64,000 nt of DNA from Thioalkalivibrio thiocyanodenitrificans ARhD 1 (lineage in GTDB: Bacteria > Pseudomonadota > Gammaproteobacteria > Ectothiorhodospirales > Ectothiorhodospiraceae): positions 2,915,407 through 2,979,406 of the forward strand of contig NZ_KB900536.1 in assembly GCF_000378965.1 (NCBI RefSeq), read 5' to 3'. Within the stretch, counting starts at the first letter, position 1. Every line of letters begins with the position of its first letter. Below are positions 1-7,686 of this stretch, one piece after another. The notes beneath the pieces are model-generated. The model did no database searches and had not been told where the DNA came from. It worked only from the letters and a program-made list of their open reading frames with translations. Both the position numbers and the translations under genes were made by a program.

Positions 1-11
1 TGGCACATGCG

Positions 12-389
12 ATGCCGCGCTCGAACTTCGCTTTCGTGCGAGTGACCTTTACAGTCCCGGGAGAATTAAGCCCAAGCATGGTTGCCAACCTGTCACAGAA
101 AGATCTTCGATACTTAACCGAATTGGAAATGAGTTCTTTGGTGCGTGATGGGGGTATCAATGTTCTCGAATACAACGATTTTGAGAAAACGGTGATCGAT
201 GGTCATCCTGCTCTTATTGGAGGCTACCGACGCGAGGGGCCGTTGGGGACAGTTCGCGTTATTATGCAGTTTGTGTATACAGATGCGGCAGCTATTAAGC
301 TTACGGCATCATATAGAGAGTCTGAAGAAGGCATGTGGCAAGGTGTTATTGCAAGTATCATTTCCTCATTTAAAGTAAAAGTGGAATAA
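12..389 (+). CDS. Hypothetical cassette protein, possibly 5' partial
   Basis: A 125-residue protein that I do not recognise. It looks like one compact alpha/beta domain, with no signal peptide or obvious membrane segment. The reading frame stays open to the left edge of the window, so the true start may lie upstream and the ATG at 12 is only the first visible one. Codon use and base composition are AT-richer than the core genes after 13 kb. An attC-like site follows 77 bp downstream, so this is most likely the gene of an integron cassette. No function can be assigned. Confidence 0.6.
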   Translation: MPRSNFAFVRVTFTVPGELSPSMVANLSQKDLRYLTELEMSSLVRDGGINVLEYNDFEKTVIDGHPALIGGYRREGPLGTVRVIMQFVYTDAAAIKLTASYRESEEGMWQGVIASIISSFKVKVE

Positions 390-465
390 AAGGCGAGTGC
401 AATATTTTCGGTTTATGGGTAACGGGTAGAATGAGAAGTCAAATGAAGAGAAGCTTAATTTTTAT

Positions 466-521
466 GGCCAACAACCTAATTCACCGGACGGCTTTAGCCG
501 CCAGTGATTAGCACGTTGGGC
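466..521 (+). other. attC-like recombination site 1
   Basis: A 56-bp imperfect palindrome. It begins with GGCCAAC (R''-like, one mismatch to RYYYAAC) and ends with GTTGGGC, which fits the GTTRRRY core site. The inner arms TCACCGGACGGC and GCCGCCAGTGA pair across a short loop, as expected for a folded bottom-strand attC. Cleavage would fall after the G at 515. It separates the first cassette from the restriction-modification cassette. Confidence 0.75.
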
Positions 522-585
522 CTCAAGAGACCCCGTAGAGAGATTGCGATAAAATTATAGATATTCATGATGATGGCTCGACTTG

Positions 586-1020
586 ATGAGGAACGAATTG
601 GCGGACACACTCTCCCCGCAAGAACGAAGCAAGCGAATGTCCCTTATCCGGGGTACAGGAACGGCCCCGGAAATGAAACTTCGTCGACTTGTGCATGGAA
701 TGGGATTTCGTTACCGCCTACACATTAAGGATCTGCCCGGGAAGCCGGATTTGGTGTTTCCTTCAAGGCGCGCGGTGATTTTCATGCACGGATGTTTTTG
801 GCATCGCCACAAGGGATGCAGGCTTGCAAGGCTTCCGAAATCGAAGCTGGACTTCTGGGGGCCAAAGTTGGAGGCAAATAGGAAACGGGATTCGCGTAAT
901 CAACGACGGTTGAAGGACTTGGGATGGCGCGTGTTGATTGTATGGGAATGCCAAATGGCGGATGTCGACCGAGTATCCGCTGTTGTTAGGGAATTCCTGC
1001 AAAAACAGGAGGTTGAATAA
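586..1020 (+). CDS. vsr: Very short patch repair endonuclease (Vsr)
   Basis: Strand-specific nickase that repairs T:G mismatches arising from deamination of 5-methylcytosine at the partner methylase site. The 144 residues match the usual Vsr length. The conserved KPDLVF stretch carries the metal-binding Asp, HGCFWHRH carries the histidine cluster, and WRVLIVWEC lies near the C terminus. A Met stands at the Thr that precedes the first His in the E. coli enzyme. A TTG lies directly before the ATG at 586, so the start could be one codon earlier. The stop overlaps the methyltransferase start (TAATG), implying coupled translation. The Vsr-methylase-endonuclease order is typical of type II systems with C5 methylation. 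Identification is confident; the exact specificity is inferred from the neighbours. Confidence 0.93.
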   Translation: MRNELADTLSPQERSKRMSLIRGTGTAPEMKLRRLVHGMGFRYRLHIKDLPGKPDLVFPSRRAVIFMHGCFWHRHKGCRLARLPKSKLDFWGPKLEANRKRDSRNQRRLKDLGWRVLIVWECQMADVDRVSAVVREFLQKQEVE

Positions 1021-2234
1021 TGAAATCAGTTGAGCTTTTCGCGGGGGCTGGTGGTCTGGCCATGGGAGTATCCTTGGCTGGATTCGAATCCTTGGCTGTC
1101 ATAGAGCGCGACAAGTGGGCGTGCGACACCATACGAGAGAACCAGCAGCGAGGGTTTCCCGTGGTGAAGGGTTGGCCCCTTTGGGAGGGCGATGTTCGCG
1201 AATACGATTGGGACGCCATACCGGAGGACATCGACCTAATCGCTGGTGGCCCCCCTTGTCAGCCCTTCTCCATGGGTGGTCGGCACAAGGCGTTCGGGGA
1301 TGCGAGGGACATGTTCCCGGCGACGGTCGACATCGTGCGGCGCCTGTGTCCGAAGGCTTTCGTTATCGAGAACGTAAAGGGGATTACTCGATCCAGCTTC
1401 GCGAACTACTACCAATACATCCTCCTGCAGTTGGAATTCCCGGAGGTGGTGAGACGTGATGGAGAAACATGGCCGGATCATCTGAAACGGCTTCAAGAGG
1501 AAAAAACCTCCGGAGCACTTCACTTGAAAGGCCTCACATACAACGTCGTTCCGACGTTGGTGAATGCGGCCGATTACGGAGTACCCCAGAAGCGGGAACG
1601 TGTCTTCATCGTTGGCTTCCGTGCTGACTTGGGCGTTGAATGGTCCTTCCCAAAGTCAACGCATAGCCTTGACTCGTTGCTGCGGTCACAATGGATCACC
1701 GGGGACTATTGGGAACGCCACCGTATCGCGAAGTCGCATCGCCCGAATGTCCCGGATCGTCTTCTGGGGCGCGTTCGGCGGTTGGCGTCGGAGCTCATTC
1801 CGTCCGAGGAGAAGCCGTGGAGAACGGTGCGGGATGCGTTACAGGATGTTCCAGATCCCCGTCGACCCGGCGCGCGAGACTTTCTTAACCACCGATTCCA
1901 GGATGGCGCCCGGGTGTATCCGGGGCACACCGGTAGCCCACTTGATTTGCCTGCAAAGACGCTCAAGGCGGGAGATCATGGTGTCCCCGGTGGCGAGAAC
2001 ATGATGGTTAGGGACGATGAGACCGTTCGATACTTCACTGTCCGTGAATCCGCCCGATTGCAGGCCTTTCCCGATGGTTACATTTTTCATGGGTCGTGGA
2101 CCGAGACGATGCGCCAACTGGGGAATGCGGTACCGGTTTCTCTTGGTCGGCAGGTTGCCGCTTCCGTCGCGGAGCAGCTCGCGGAGACGGAGATCAGAAA
2201 ACTTGTCGGCCAGCAGGATAGGAAGAGGGCATGA
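1020..2234 (+). CDS. DNA (cytosine-5) methyltransferase of an Eco29kI-like system
   Basis: Transfers a methyl group from AdoMet to C5 of cytosine and protects the host from the adjacent nuclease. The C5-methylase motifs appear in order: motif I ELFAGAGGLAMG near residue 6, motif IV GGPPCQPFSMGG with the catalytic Cys near residue 80, motif VI ENVKG near 118, motif VIII QKRERVFIVGF near 190, a variable region around 200-300 expected to hold target recognition, and motif X LGNAVPVSLG near 367. The 404-residue length is normal. It overlaps vsr at the start and the endonuclease at the end (4-bp ATGA), so the three genes are one translational unit. From the partner nuclease, the expected recognition sequence is CCGCGG; that is inference. 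Confidence 0.95.
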   Translation: MKSVELFAGAGGLAMGVSLAGFESLAVIERDKWACDTIRENQQRGFPVVKGWPLWEGDVREYDWDAIPEDIDLIAGGPPCQPFSMGGRHKAFGDARDMFPATVDIVRRLCPKAFVIENVKGITRSSFANYYQYILLQLEFPEVVRRDGETWPDHLKRLQEEKTSGALHLKGLTYNVVPTLVNAADYGVPQKRERVFIVGFRADLGVEWSFPKSTHSLDSLLRSQWITGDYWERHRIAKSHRPNVPDRLLGRVRRLASELIPSEEKPWRTVRDALQDVPDPRRPGARDFLNHRFQDGARVYPGHTGSPLDLPAKTLKAGDHGVPGGENMMVRDDETVRYFTVRESARLQAFPDGYIFHGSWTETMRQLGNAVPVSLGRQVAASVAEQLAETEIRKLVGQQDRKRA

Positions 2235-2875
2235 CGGAAAGAAAAGTTCTTCCATTCAATCCCCTCGACAAACGGCATCTGGGGGAAAGCGTTGGACAGG
2301 CTATGCTCCGTCAGCCGGTAACTCCGATGGCGGAGATTGCCCGTTTTGATGGTGCTGGAGTCTATGCGATCTACTACTGTGGTGATTTCCCCGCGTATAA
2401 ACTGATCGCTGACCGAAATCGAGGCGAAGCGTTTTCGGCACCCATTTACGTTGGTAAGGCAGTGCCGAAGGGCGCGCGAAAAGGCGGGAACCTGGAATCG
2501 AACCCTGGGAGCGTGCTGTATAGCAGACTTATGCAGCACAAGCGAAGCATTGAGGAGGTAGAAAACCTGAGTATTGATGACTTCCACTGCCGTTTCCTGA
2601 TTGTAGACGACATTTGGATTCCGCTTGGTGAGTCATTGCTAATCGCCAAGTTCGATCCGTTATGGAATAAATTGATTGATGGTTTCGGCAACCATGACCC
2701 AGGGAAAGGGCGACACGCGGGATTGCGTCCACGGTGGGATGTGCTTCATCCAGGTCGTCCGTGGGCGGATCGCTGTCGATCGCGCGATGAAACGGCAGAA
2801 CAGATAATCAGAGAGGCGCGTGATTATCTGCGAAACAACCCACCTCCCGACGACACCACAATGATAACAACATGA
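2231..2875 (+). CDS. Eco29kI-like type II restriction endonuclease (GIY-YIG family)
   Basis: 214 residues, the same length I recall for R.Eco29kI, which belongs to the GIY-YIG nucleases and cuts CCGCGG. The first GIY-like strand is GVYAIYY at 43-49 and the second is PIYVGK at 71-76. The downstream helix LYSRLMQHKR supplies an Arg and a His near 99 and 103, GESLLIAKFDPLWN supplies the metal-binding Glu near 134, and an Asn lies near 146. All catalytic positions of the family therefore look intact. It starts inside the methyltransferase stop (ATGA overlap). An attC-like site begins 28 bp after the stop, so the whole three-gene system sits on one large integron cassette of about 2.45 kb. Family identification is confident; CCGCGG specificity is inferred. 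Confidence 0.9.
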   Translation: MTERKVLPFNPLDKRHLGESVGQAMLRQPVTPMAEIARFDGAGVYAIYYCGDFPAYKLIADRNRGEAFSAPIYVGKAVPKGARKGGNLESNPGSVLYSRLMQHKRSIEEVENLSIDDFHCRFLIVDDIWIPLGESLLIAKFDPLWNKLIDGFGNHDPGKGRHAGLRPRWDVLHPGRPWADRCRSRDETAEQIIREARDYLRNNPPPDDTTMITT

Positions 2876-2903
2876 GCCGCGCGGTAATCCGTACCAATGA
2901 AAG

Positions 2904-2972
2904 GCCCAACAAGGCGCTCCACCGGACGGCAATTCCGCTACGCTCCATTGCCGCCGGTGAGCTGTGGCGTTA
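2904..2972 (+). other. attC-like site 2, interrupted by a group II intron
   Basis: Starts with GCCCAAC at 2904 (fits RYYYAAC). Paired arms of the type CACCGGACGGC and GCCGCCGGTGA are separated by a short spacer. It ends in GTTA at 2969-2972, where the intron sequence begins, so the second core site is split after its fourth base. The arms closely resemble attC site 7 at 13143, suggesting both cassettes derive from the same resident integron family. Confidence 0.75.
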
Positions 2973-3656
2973 GCGCGCCGCGCAAAGCGTGGCGCATCTG
3001 GTCGGGTGAGAGTCCCGACATGGTAAGGGTGAACCACCCACCATTACCGAGTGTTGCGCCTCTGGCGGAACGGTGCCTTGGTCACGAAGACTGGAGCATG
3101 CGTGAACAAGAGAGGTGAAGCGTACACAGGGTATGTTGCAGGCCGTTTGGAGACGTAGCTCCTTAGAGATGGAATCGCTTCGAAATGAACAGTCCCGGTT
3201 GGCCAGCGTTGTAACGCGCGTGAAGCCCATACGAAGCAGGCGCATTGGTGAGCCTGTAGAGAGCCGGCGGAGTTCTCAAGCTGCGGCATGTAACAAGAGA
3301 TGCGTCATGAACGCGGGAGGCCCCATGGGCTCCAAGGGAAGGGTAAAGTACAGCGGACCGCTACAAACGGGAGGCTGGCTTGAAGGCCGATGGGGAGTCG
3401 GATCACTCCATAGTACTCGGAGACGGTAGGGCCGATCACATGGGGAAGGGAGTGACAGTCATGTGTAGCTTGCAAAGGCAACTCGCGCCGGACAATGTAG
3501 GGCCGGAGTACGACGAGCCAACCTTCTTGCAGGGACTATCTATGAGCAGCATTGCTGCTTCTACGAATGTGAGCATGATTGAAGAGCCCGGTGCGGGAAA
3601 ACCGCACGCCGGGATCTGTGCAGGGGGCGCCGGGTAACCGGCGTCCCTACTGCGAC
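2973..3656 (+). mobile_element. Group II intron copy A, deleted for its reverse transcriptase
   Basis: The 5' end (GCGCGCCGCGC...) lies directly after the GTTA half of attC 2. Ribozyme sequence runs to about 3440, then comes the start of the intron ORF (residues MGKGVT... from 3440). After about 100 bp the ORF jumps to the 3' ribozyme part. The domain V hairpin starts at 3584 with GAGCCCGGTGCGGG and its complementary arm, and domain VI ends near 3650 (CCCTAC). Relative to copy C, about 1.3 kb encoding the maturase is missing, so A is an ORF-less derivative that could only splice or move with help in trans. The exact 3' end is ambiguous (3650 or 3656), because copies A and C share the following TGCGAC. 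Confidence 0.8.
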
Positions 3657-4139
3657 GCGCGCCGCGCAAAGCGTGGCGCATCTGGTCGGGTGAGAGTCCC
3701 GACATGGTAAGGGTGAACCACCCACCATTACCGAGTGTTGCGCCTCTGGCGGAACGGTGCCTTGGTCACGAAGACTGGAGCATGCGTGAACAAGAGAGGT
3801 GAAGCGTACACAGGGTATGTTGCAGGCCGTTTGGAGACGTAGCTCCTTAGAGATGGAATCGCTTCGAAATGAACAGTCCCGGTTGGCCAGCGTTGTAACG
3901 CGCGTGAAGCCCATACGAAGCAGGCGCATTGGTGAGCCTGTAGAGAGCCGGCGGAGTTCTCAAGCTGCGGCATGTAACAAGAGATGCGTCATGAACGCGG
4001 GAGGCCCCATGGGCTCCAAGGGAAGGGTAAAGTACAGCGGACCGCTACAAACGGGAGGCTGGCTTGAAGGCCGATGGGGAGTCGGATCACTCCATAGTAC
4101 TCGGAGACGGTAGGGCCGATCACATGGGGAAGGGAGTGA
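3657..4139 (+). mobile_element. Group II intron copy B, 5' fragment
   Basis: Its 483 bp match copy A (2973-3455) at an exact offset of 684 bp, with no difference that I can see by eye. It starts directly at the 3' end of copy A, so the two are head to tail. It breaks off inside the first codons of the intron ORF, where the IS3-family element begins; three bases (TGA) are shared by intron and IS terminus. The 3' half of this copy is absent. Confidence 0.8.
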
Positions 4140-4175
4140 ACCGCCCCGGGAATTGCGGAGGCTGGTTGGTTTAAG

Positions 4176-5027
4176 TCAAGCCGCCATTACGGCCTGACTG
4201 GCGAGTTGCCGATAGTAGTTTGCCTCAGCTTCCACCGGCGGAATATACCCCAAGGGCTCCATCAACCTCTGATGATTGAACCAGGACACCCATTCCAGCG
4301 TCGCCAGCTCCACCGACTCCCTGGACCTCCAGGGGCCGCGGCGATGGATCAGTTCCGCCTTGTACAGGCCGTTGATGGTCTCGGCCAAGGCATTGTCGTA
4401 GCTGTCGCCACGGCTGCCGACCGACGGCTCGATACCGGCTTCGGAAAGTCGCTCCGTGTAGCGAATGCTGACGTATTGCGACCCGCGGTCGGAGTGATGG
4501 ATCAGGGCATCGTTATGCTCGGGCTGCCGAGCGTAGAGCGCCTGCTCCAGGGCATCGAGCACGAAGTCCGTGGTCATGGTGCAGCTGACGCGCCATCCCA
4601 CGATGCGCCGTGCGAAGACGTCGACAACGAAGGCCACGTACAGCCATCCCTGCCAGGTCGAAACGTAGGTGAAGTCCGACACCCAGAGCTGGTTGGGGCG
4701 CTCGGCCTGGAACTGCCGATTAACCCGATCCAACGGACATGGCGCCGATCGGTCCGCCACGGTGGTGCGAACCGTCTTGCCACGGCGTGCCCCCTGCAAG
4801 CCCAGGCGGCGCATGAGCCGCTCCACGCTACAGCGCGCCACGGAAACACCTTCGCGGTTGAGTTGCTTCCAGACCTTGTCGGCGCCGTAGACCTGGAGGT
4901 TGGCCTCCCAGACACGCTCAATGTGTGGAACCAGCCGCTCATCGCGCTTGGCCCGGGCACTGCGCAGATCCGGATTGCGCCGCCGGGCCGCATGGCGCCG
5001 GTAGGCCGATGGGGCAACCTGCAACAC
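4176..5027 (-). CDS. IS3-family transposase OrfB (DDE integrase domain)
   Basis: Catalytic half of the transposase, normally made as an OrfAB fusion by a -1 frameshift. 283 residues are visible from the first ATG, but the frame is open upstream into the end of orfA. An HTH_21-like region is followed by the rve core. The three catalytic acidic residues are visible in WVSDFTYV, HHSDRGSQY and ALAETINGLYK. The frame is intact to the stop, so the element may still be active. It lies inside the inverted repeats of the IS3 element at 4137-5454. Confidence 0.92.
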   Translation of the reverse strand: MLQVAPSAYRRHAARRRNPDLRSARAKRDERLVPHIERVWEANLQVYGADKVWKQLNREGVSVARCSVERLMRRLGLQGARRGKTVRTTVADRSAPCPLDRVNRQFQAERPNQLWVSDFTYVSTWQGWLYVAFVVDVFARRIVGWRVSCTMTTDFVLDALEQALYARQPEHNDALIHHSDRGSQYVSIRYTERLSEAGIEPSVGSRGDSYDNALAETINGLYKAELIHRRGPWRSRESVELATLEWVSWFNHQRLMEPLGYIPPVEAEANYYRQLASQAVMAA

Positions 5028-5080
5028 TTTGCAGATCGGCTCGACCCCATAGGCGTCCCGGTGCTGATCGATGTAGGCGT

Positions 5081-5404
5081 TTACGACTTCAGTTTGCGGT
5101 CGAGCTCCGCCTGCGCGAAAAAAGCGCTGGCGGTACGCAGGATCTCATTGGCGCGCCGTAACTCCTTGTTCTCGCGCTCCAGGTCCTTGATGCGCTGCGT
5201 CTCGGCCGTGGTCATGCCTGGCCGCGCACCCGCATCAATCTCCGCTCGCCTGACCCACTCCAGCAGCGTCTGTGGCACGCAGCCGATCTTTGGGGCTATC
5301 GACTCCACAACCGCCCACAGCGACGGGTACTCCCCACGGTGCTCCTGGACCATCCGCACCGCCCGCTCACGGACCTCAGGTGAAAACTTGTTTGACTTGT
5401 TCAT
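5081..5404 (-). CDS. IS3-family transposase OrfA (helix-turn-helix)
   Basis: 107 residues that bind the IS ends. An N-terminal helix-turn-helix resembling [18 protein letters not shown] is followed by a leucine-zipper-like coiled coil ([17 protein letters not shown]). Both are typical of IS3 OrfA. The 3' end overlaps the open frame of orfB, where a programmed frameshift is expected. Intact. Confidence 0.92.
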   Translation of the reverse strand: MNKSNKFSPEVRERAVRMVQEHRGEYPSLWAVVESIAPKIGCVPQTLLEWVRRAEIDAGARPGMTTAETQRIKDLERENKELRRANEILRTASAFFAQAELDRKLKS

Positions 5405-5613
5405 GGCTCCATTCTCTCAAGAGTTGGAGCCTCCGCGATACCCGGGGCGGTTCACTGCGGCATGTAACAAGAGATGCGTCATGAACGCGGGAGATCCCAG
5501 GGGCTCCCAGGGAAGGGTAAGGAGCGCCGAACCGCTGCAAACGGGGAGGTGGCCTGAAGGCTACTGGGAAGTCGGATCACTTCATAGTACTCGGAGACGG
5601 TAGGACCGATCAC

Positions 5614-6981
5614 ATGGGGAAGGGAGTGACAGACATACGCGGCCCGCAAAGGCAACTCGCGCCGGACACTGTAGGGCCGGAGCTCGACGAGCCAACCTTC
5701 TTGCGGGCGTTATCCACCAAGGCGAGCCGAGCGAAGGCTCACCGATTCCAAAATCTCTATGGCTGTCTGGACGAGGCGCTGCTGCACCGGGCTTGGCGAA
5801 AGCTCAACAAGCATGGGGCGGCGGGCGTGGACAAGGAGACGGTGGTCCAGTACGGAAGGAACCTGGGCGCCAACATCAGGCGGCTGGTAGAGCGTCTCAA
5901 ACGGGGTGAGTACCGGAGCCGACTGATTCGGCGTCAGTACATTCCCAAGGGGAACGGCAAGGAGCGGCCACTGGGCATACCGGTGGTTGAAGACCGGCTG
6001 CTGCAAGGCGCGGCGCGACTGCTGCTCGAAGCGATCTACGAAGCTGATTTCCAACCCGCCAGCTACGGCTACCGGCCGAAGCGGGGTGCGAAGGATGCGG
6101 TCGGAGATCTCACCTACGAGCTACAGTTTGGCCGGCATGGTTACGTCGTGGAAGCGGATATTCAGGGCTTCTTCGACAACATCGACCATAAGTGGCTGTT
6201 GCGGATGCTGAGCGAGCGGGTTGACGACAAGCCGTTCCTCGGACTGATCGACACCTGGCTAAAAGCGGGGATACTGGAACGCGATGGCACGGTCATCCAC
6301 CCGCACACGGGGACACCGCAAGGTGGGGTGATCTCGCCGGTACTGGCGAACATCTATCTGCACTACGTATTGGACCTGTGGTTCGAGCGGGTGGTGAAGC
6401 CGCGCTGTCAGGGGCAGGCGCAGCTCATCCGCTATGCGGATGACTTTGTCTGCACCTTCCAGTATCGGGGCGAGGCCGAGGCCTTCTACCGAGTGCTGCC
6501 CAAGCGGCTGAACAAGTTCGCTTTATCGGTGGCGCCGGAAAAGACTCACCTGCATCGCTTCAGTCGATTCCATCCGGGGCGCAACCGGCGGTTTGCCTTT
6601 TTGGGCTTCGAGTTCTACTGGGAAGCCGACACGAAGGGTACGCCGCGGGTATGGCGTCGGACGGCGAAGAAGAAACTGCGCAACAGTATCCGGGCGTGTA
6701 AGGAATGGCTCAAAGCCAATCGGCCCAAGCCGTTGGCTGCCCTGCTCACGACCCTGGCCCGGAAGGTCCGTGGTCACTACAACTACTTCCGGGTGGTGGG
6801 CAATAGCCGGGGCCTGTGGGCGTTCTACAAGGAAGTGGTAAAGCTGTTGTACAAGTGGTTGAATCGACGCAGTCAGAGACGAAGCTTGACATGGTCGAGG
6901 CTGAATCGGGTGCTGGAGCGCTTCGCGTTTCCGCGCCCCGCCCAGCCCGTCCGGCCAGCAGTGAATCGGGGGCTTGCGTGA
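5614..6981 (+). CDS. ltrA: Group II intron reverse transcriptase/maturase (LtrA-type)
   Basis: 455 residues that reverse-transcribe the intron and assist its splicing. Reverse transcriptase blocks are visible: RQYIPKGNGKERPLGIP near 108-123, ADIQGFFDNIDH near 181-192 with a catalytic Asp, GTPQGGVISPVLANI near 233-247, and the YADD active site at 274-277. A maturase (X) domain fills the C-terminal third, ending in the RSQRRS..W region common in proteobacterial introns. I see no HNH endonuclease domain, so retrohoming would use the En-minus route. The frame is intact although the surrounding intron is 5'-truncated. I chose the first ATG, inside intron domain sequence shared with copy A; a GTG five codons later is an alternative start. 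Confidence 0.93.
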   Translation: MGKGVTDIRGPQRQLAPDTVGPELDEPTFLRALSTKASRAKAHRFQNLYGCLDEALLHRAWRKLNKHGAAGVDKETVVQYGRNLGANIRRLVERLKRGEYRSRLIRRQYIPKGNGKERPLGIPVVEDRLLQGAARLLLEAIYEADFQPASYGYRPKRGAKDAVGDLTYELQFGRHGYVVEADIQGFFDNIDHKWLLRMLSERVDDKPFLGLIDTWLKAGILERDGTVIHPHTGTPQGGVISPVLANIYLHYVLDLWFERVVKPRCQGQAQLIRYADDFVCTFQYRGEAEAFYRVLPKRLNKFALSVAPEKTHLHRFSRFHPGRNRRFAFLGFEFYWEADTKGTPRVWRRTAKKKLRNSIRACKEWLKANRPKPLAALLTTLARKVRGHYNYFRVVGNSRGLWAFYKEVVKLLYKWLNRRSQRRSLTWSRLNRVLERFAFPRPAQPVRPAVNRGLA

Positions 6982-7016
6982 GCGCTGGTCTTGCTACGCG
7001 AGTGAGTATGTTTGAA

Positions 7017-7083
7017 GAGCCCGGTGCGGGAAAACCGCACGCCGGGATCTGTGCAGGGGGCGCCGGGTAACCGGCGTCCCTAC
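7017..7083 (+). ncRNA. Group II intron domains V and VI (copy C)
   Basis: Domain V is the hairpin GAGCCCGGTGCGGG / CCGCACGCCGGGATC around a GAAA-like loop. It is followed by domain VI, a stem CGCCGGGTAACCGGCG, ending in CCCTAC. The same block occurs at 3584-3650 in copy A. This is the catalytic core signature that identifies the element as a group II intron rather than a retron. Confidence 0.85.
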
Positions 7084-7109
7084 TGCGACGCACTCAAGGA
7101 GCTAGAACG

Positions 7110-7334
7110 ATGAAGCACTCTCAAGAAGAAATAAACGAAATCTGGGATAACGTGAAGGCTGACAAATATGCAGGTGCTTCAGCTCAGCACCAACCAATGA
7201 TATGCAGCGACGATGATGCAGAACAATGCATTAGTATCCCCAACTCAGAGGGTACTGCCCGAGAGCTATATTCACGTAGAAACAAAGATGAAGAATGGAA
7301 AGTCGTCCCATATGTAGGCGAGCAAAAGTCTTGA
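7110..7334 (+). CDS. Small hypothetical cassette protein
   Basis: 74 residues, acidic and polar, with no signal peptide or membrane segment. It has a clear AAGGAG ribosome binding site 8 bp before the ATG. It lies directly downstream of intron copy C and is followed 13 bp later by an attC-like site, so it is the gene of a small integron cassette. Composition is AT-rich compared with the core genome. I do not recognise the family; possibilities such as an antitoxin or a defence accessory are unsupported. Confidence 0.6.
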   Translation: MKHSQEEINEIWDNVKADKYAGASAQHQPMICSDDDAEQCISIPNSEGTARELYSRRNKDEEWKVVPYVGEQKS

Positions 7335-7347
7335 TGCCGGAATTAAG

Positions 7348-7419
7348 TGCTAACAAGTGCAGGCTGTCGGACAAATTACTCGCTTCGCTCGCAATTTGCC
7401 GCAGCTGCAAGCGTTAGAA
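7348..7419 (+). other. attC-like recombination site 3
   Basis: About 72 bp, from TGCTAAC to GTTAGAA. Internal arms GTGCAGGCTGTCGGACAAATT and AATTTGCCGCAGCTGCAAGC are partly complementary, and a short palindrome (GCTTCGCTCGC) sits at the tip. It fits the RYYYAAC / GTTRRRY layout with small deviations. It separates the 74-residue cassette gene from the truncated gene at 7429. Confidence 0.7.
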
Positions 7420-7428
7420 GGCGGGGAC

Positions 7429-7686
7429 ATGGCAGATTCGCGGAGCTTGGCCAGTCCACATTCGCTGATATGGCATTACTACGAATGCCTTAAGCGGCAG
7501 ATACGACGAGTACCGACCGACGCATCTGATGCGGTGCAAAAGCAGGAACTCGCACTGGCGCTGTTCCTGGCGGTATCAGTTGTGGAGACGTTCATCAATG
7601 CATTCTTTCGTGTAGTGATAGAAGAAGACGATTACCGGGTGTACAAGTTTGGTAATTACCCGACACACGGGGCCTCCGGTAGTTGA
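7429..7686 (+). pseudogene. Cassette gene truncated by an IS481-family element
   Basis: Starts with ATG at 7429, eight bases after a GGCGGGG purine stretch and just past attC 3, so it is the first gene of a cassette. The roughly 70 native residues include a hydrophobic helix (LALALFLAVSVVETFINAFF). The frame then runs into transposon sequence around 7660 and ends at a stop at the IS border. The rest of the gene and its attC are missing. The family is not recognisable from the remaining part. Confidence 0.55.

Larger units (their letters stand above)
4137..5454 (-). mobile_element. IS3-family insertion sequence
   Basis: About 1318 bp bounded by inverted repeats. The left end reads TGAACCGCCCCGGG. 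The reverse complement of the right end reads the same 14 bases, and similarity continues into GCGGAGGCT. It contains the two overlapping transposase frames expected of IS3 elements. No target duplication is visible. The left flank is intron copy B at intron nucleotide 483, whereas the right flank is intron copy C starting at the equivalent of nucleotide 309, so the element marks a recombination or deletion joint rather than a simple insertion. Confidence 0.88.
5455..7089 (+). mobile_element. Group II intron copy C, 5'-truncated, with reverse transcriptase
   Basis: Begins at sequence equivalent to nucleotide 309 of copy A (CTGCGGCATGTAAC) and is clearly diverged from A and B by scattered substitutions, so it came from a related but different intron. 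It contains the full maturase ORF and intact 3' domains V and VI. The 5' domains (about 308 bp) were lost at the IS3 junction, so this copy cannot splice in cis, although its protein might act on copy A. The 3' end lies at 7083 or 7089, followed by the next cassette gene. Confidence 0.8.

Noticed and set aside
3115-3429. 104-residue frame present twice (also 3799-4113)
   Set aside because: The duplication reflects the two identical intron copies. The frame lies in ribozyme domains and has no coding character.
4206-5603. Long plus-strand frame of 465 codons over the IS3 element
   Set aside because: It is the antisense of the transposase genes; the minus-strand DDE and HTH motifs are decisive.
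5614-6981. Retron or DGR reverse transcriptase
   Set aside because: The maturase domain and the downstream domain V/VI hairpins identify a group II intron.
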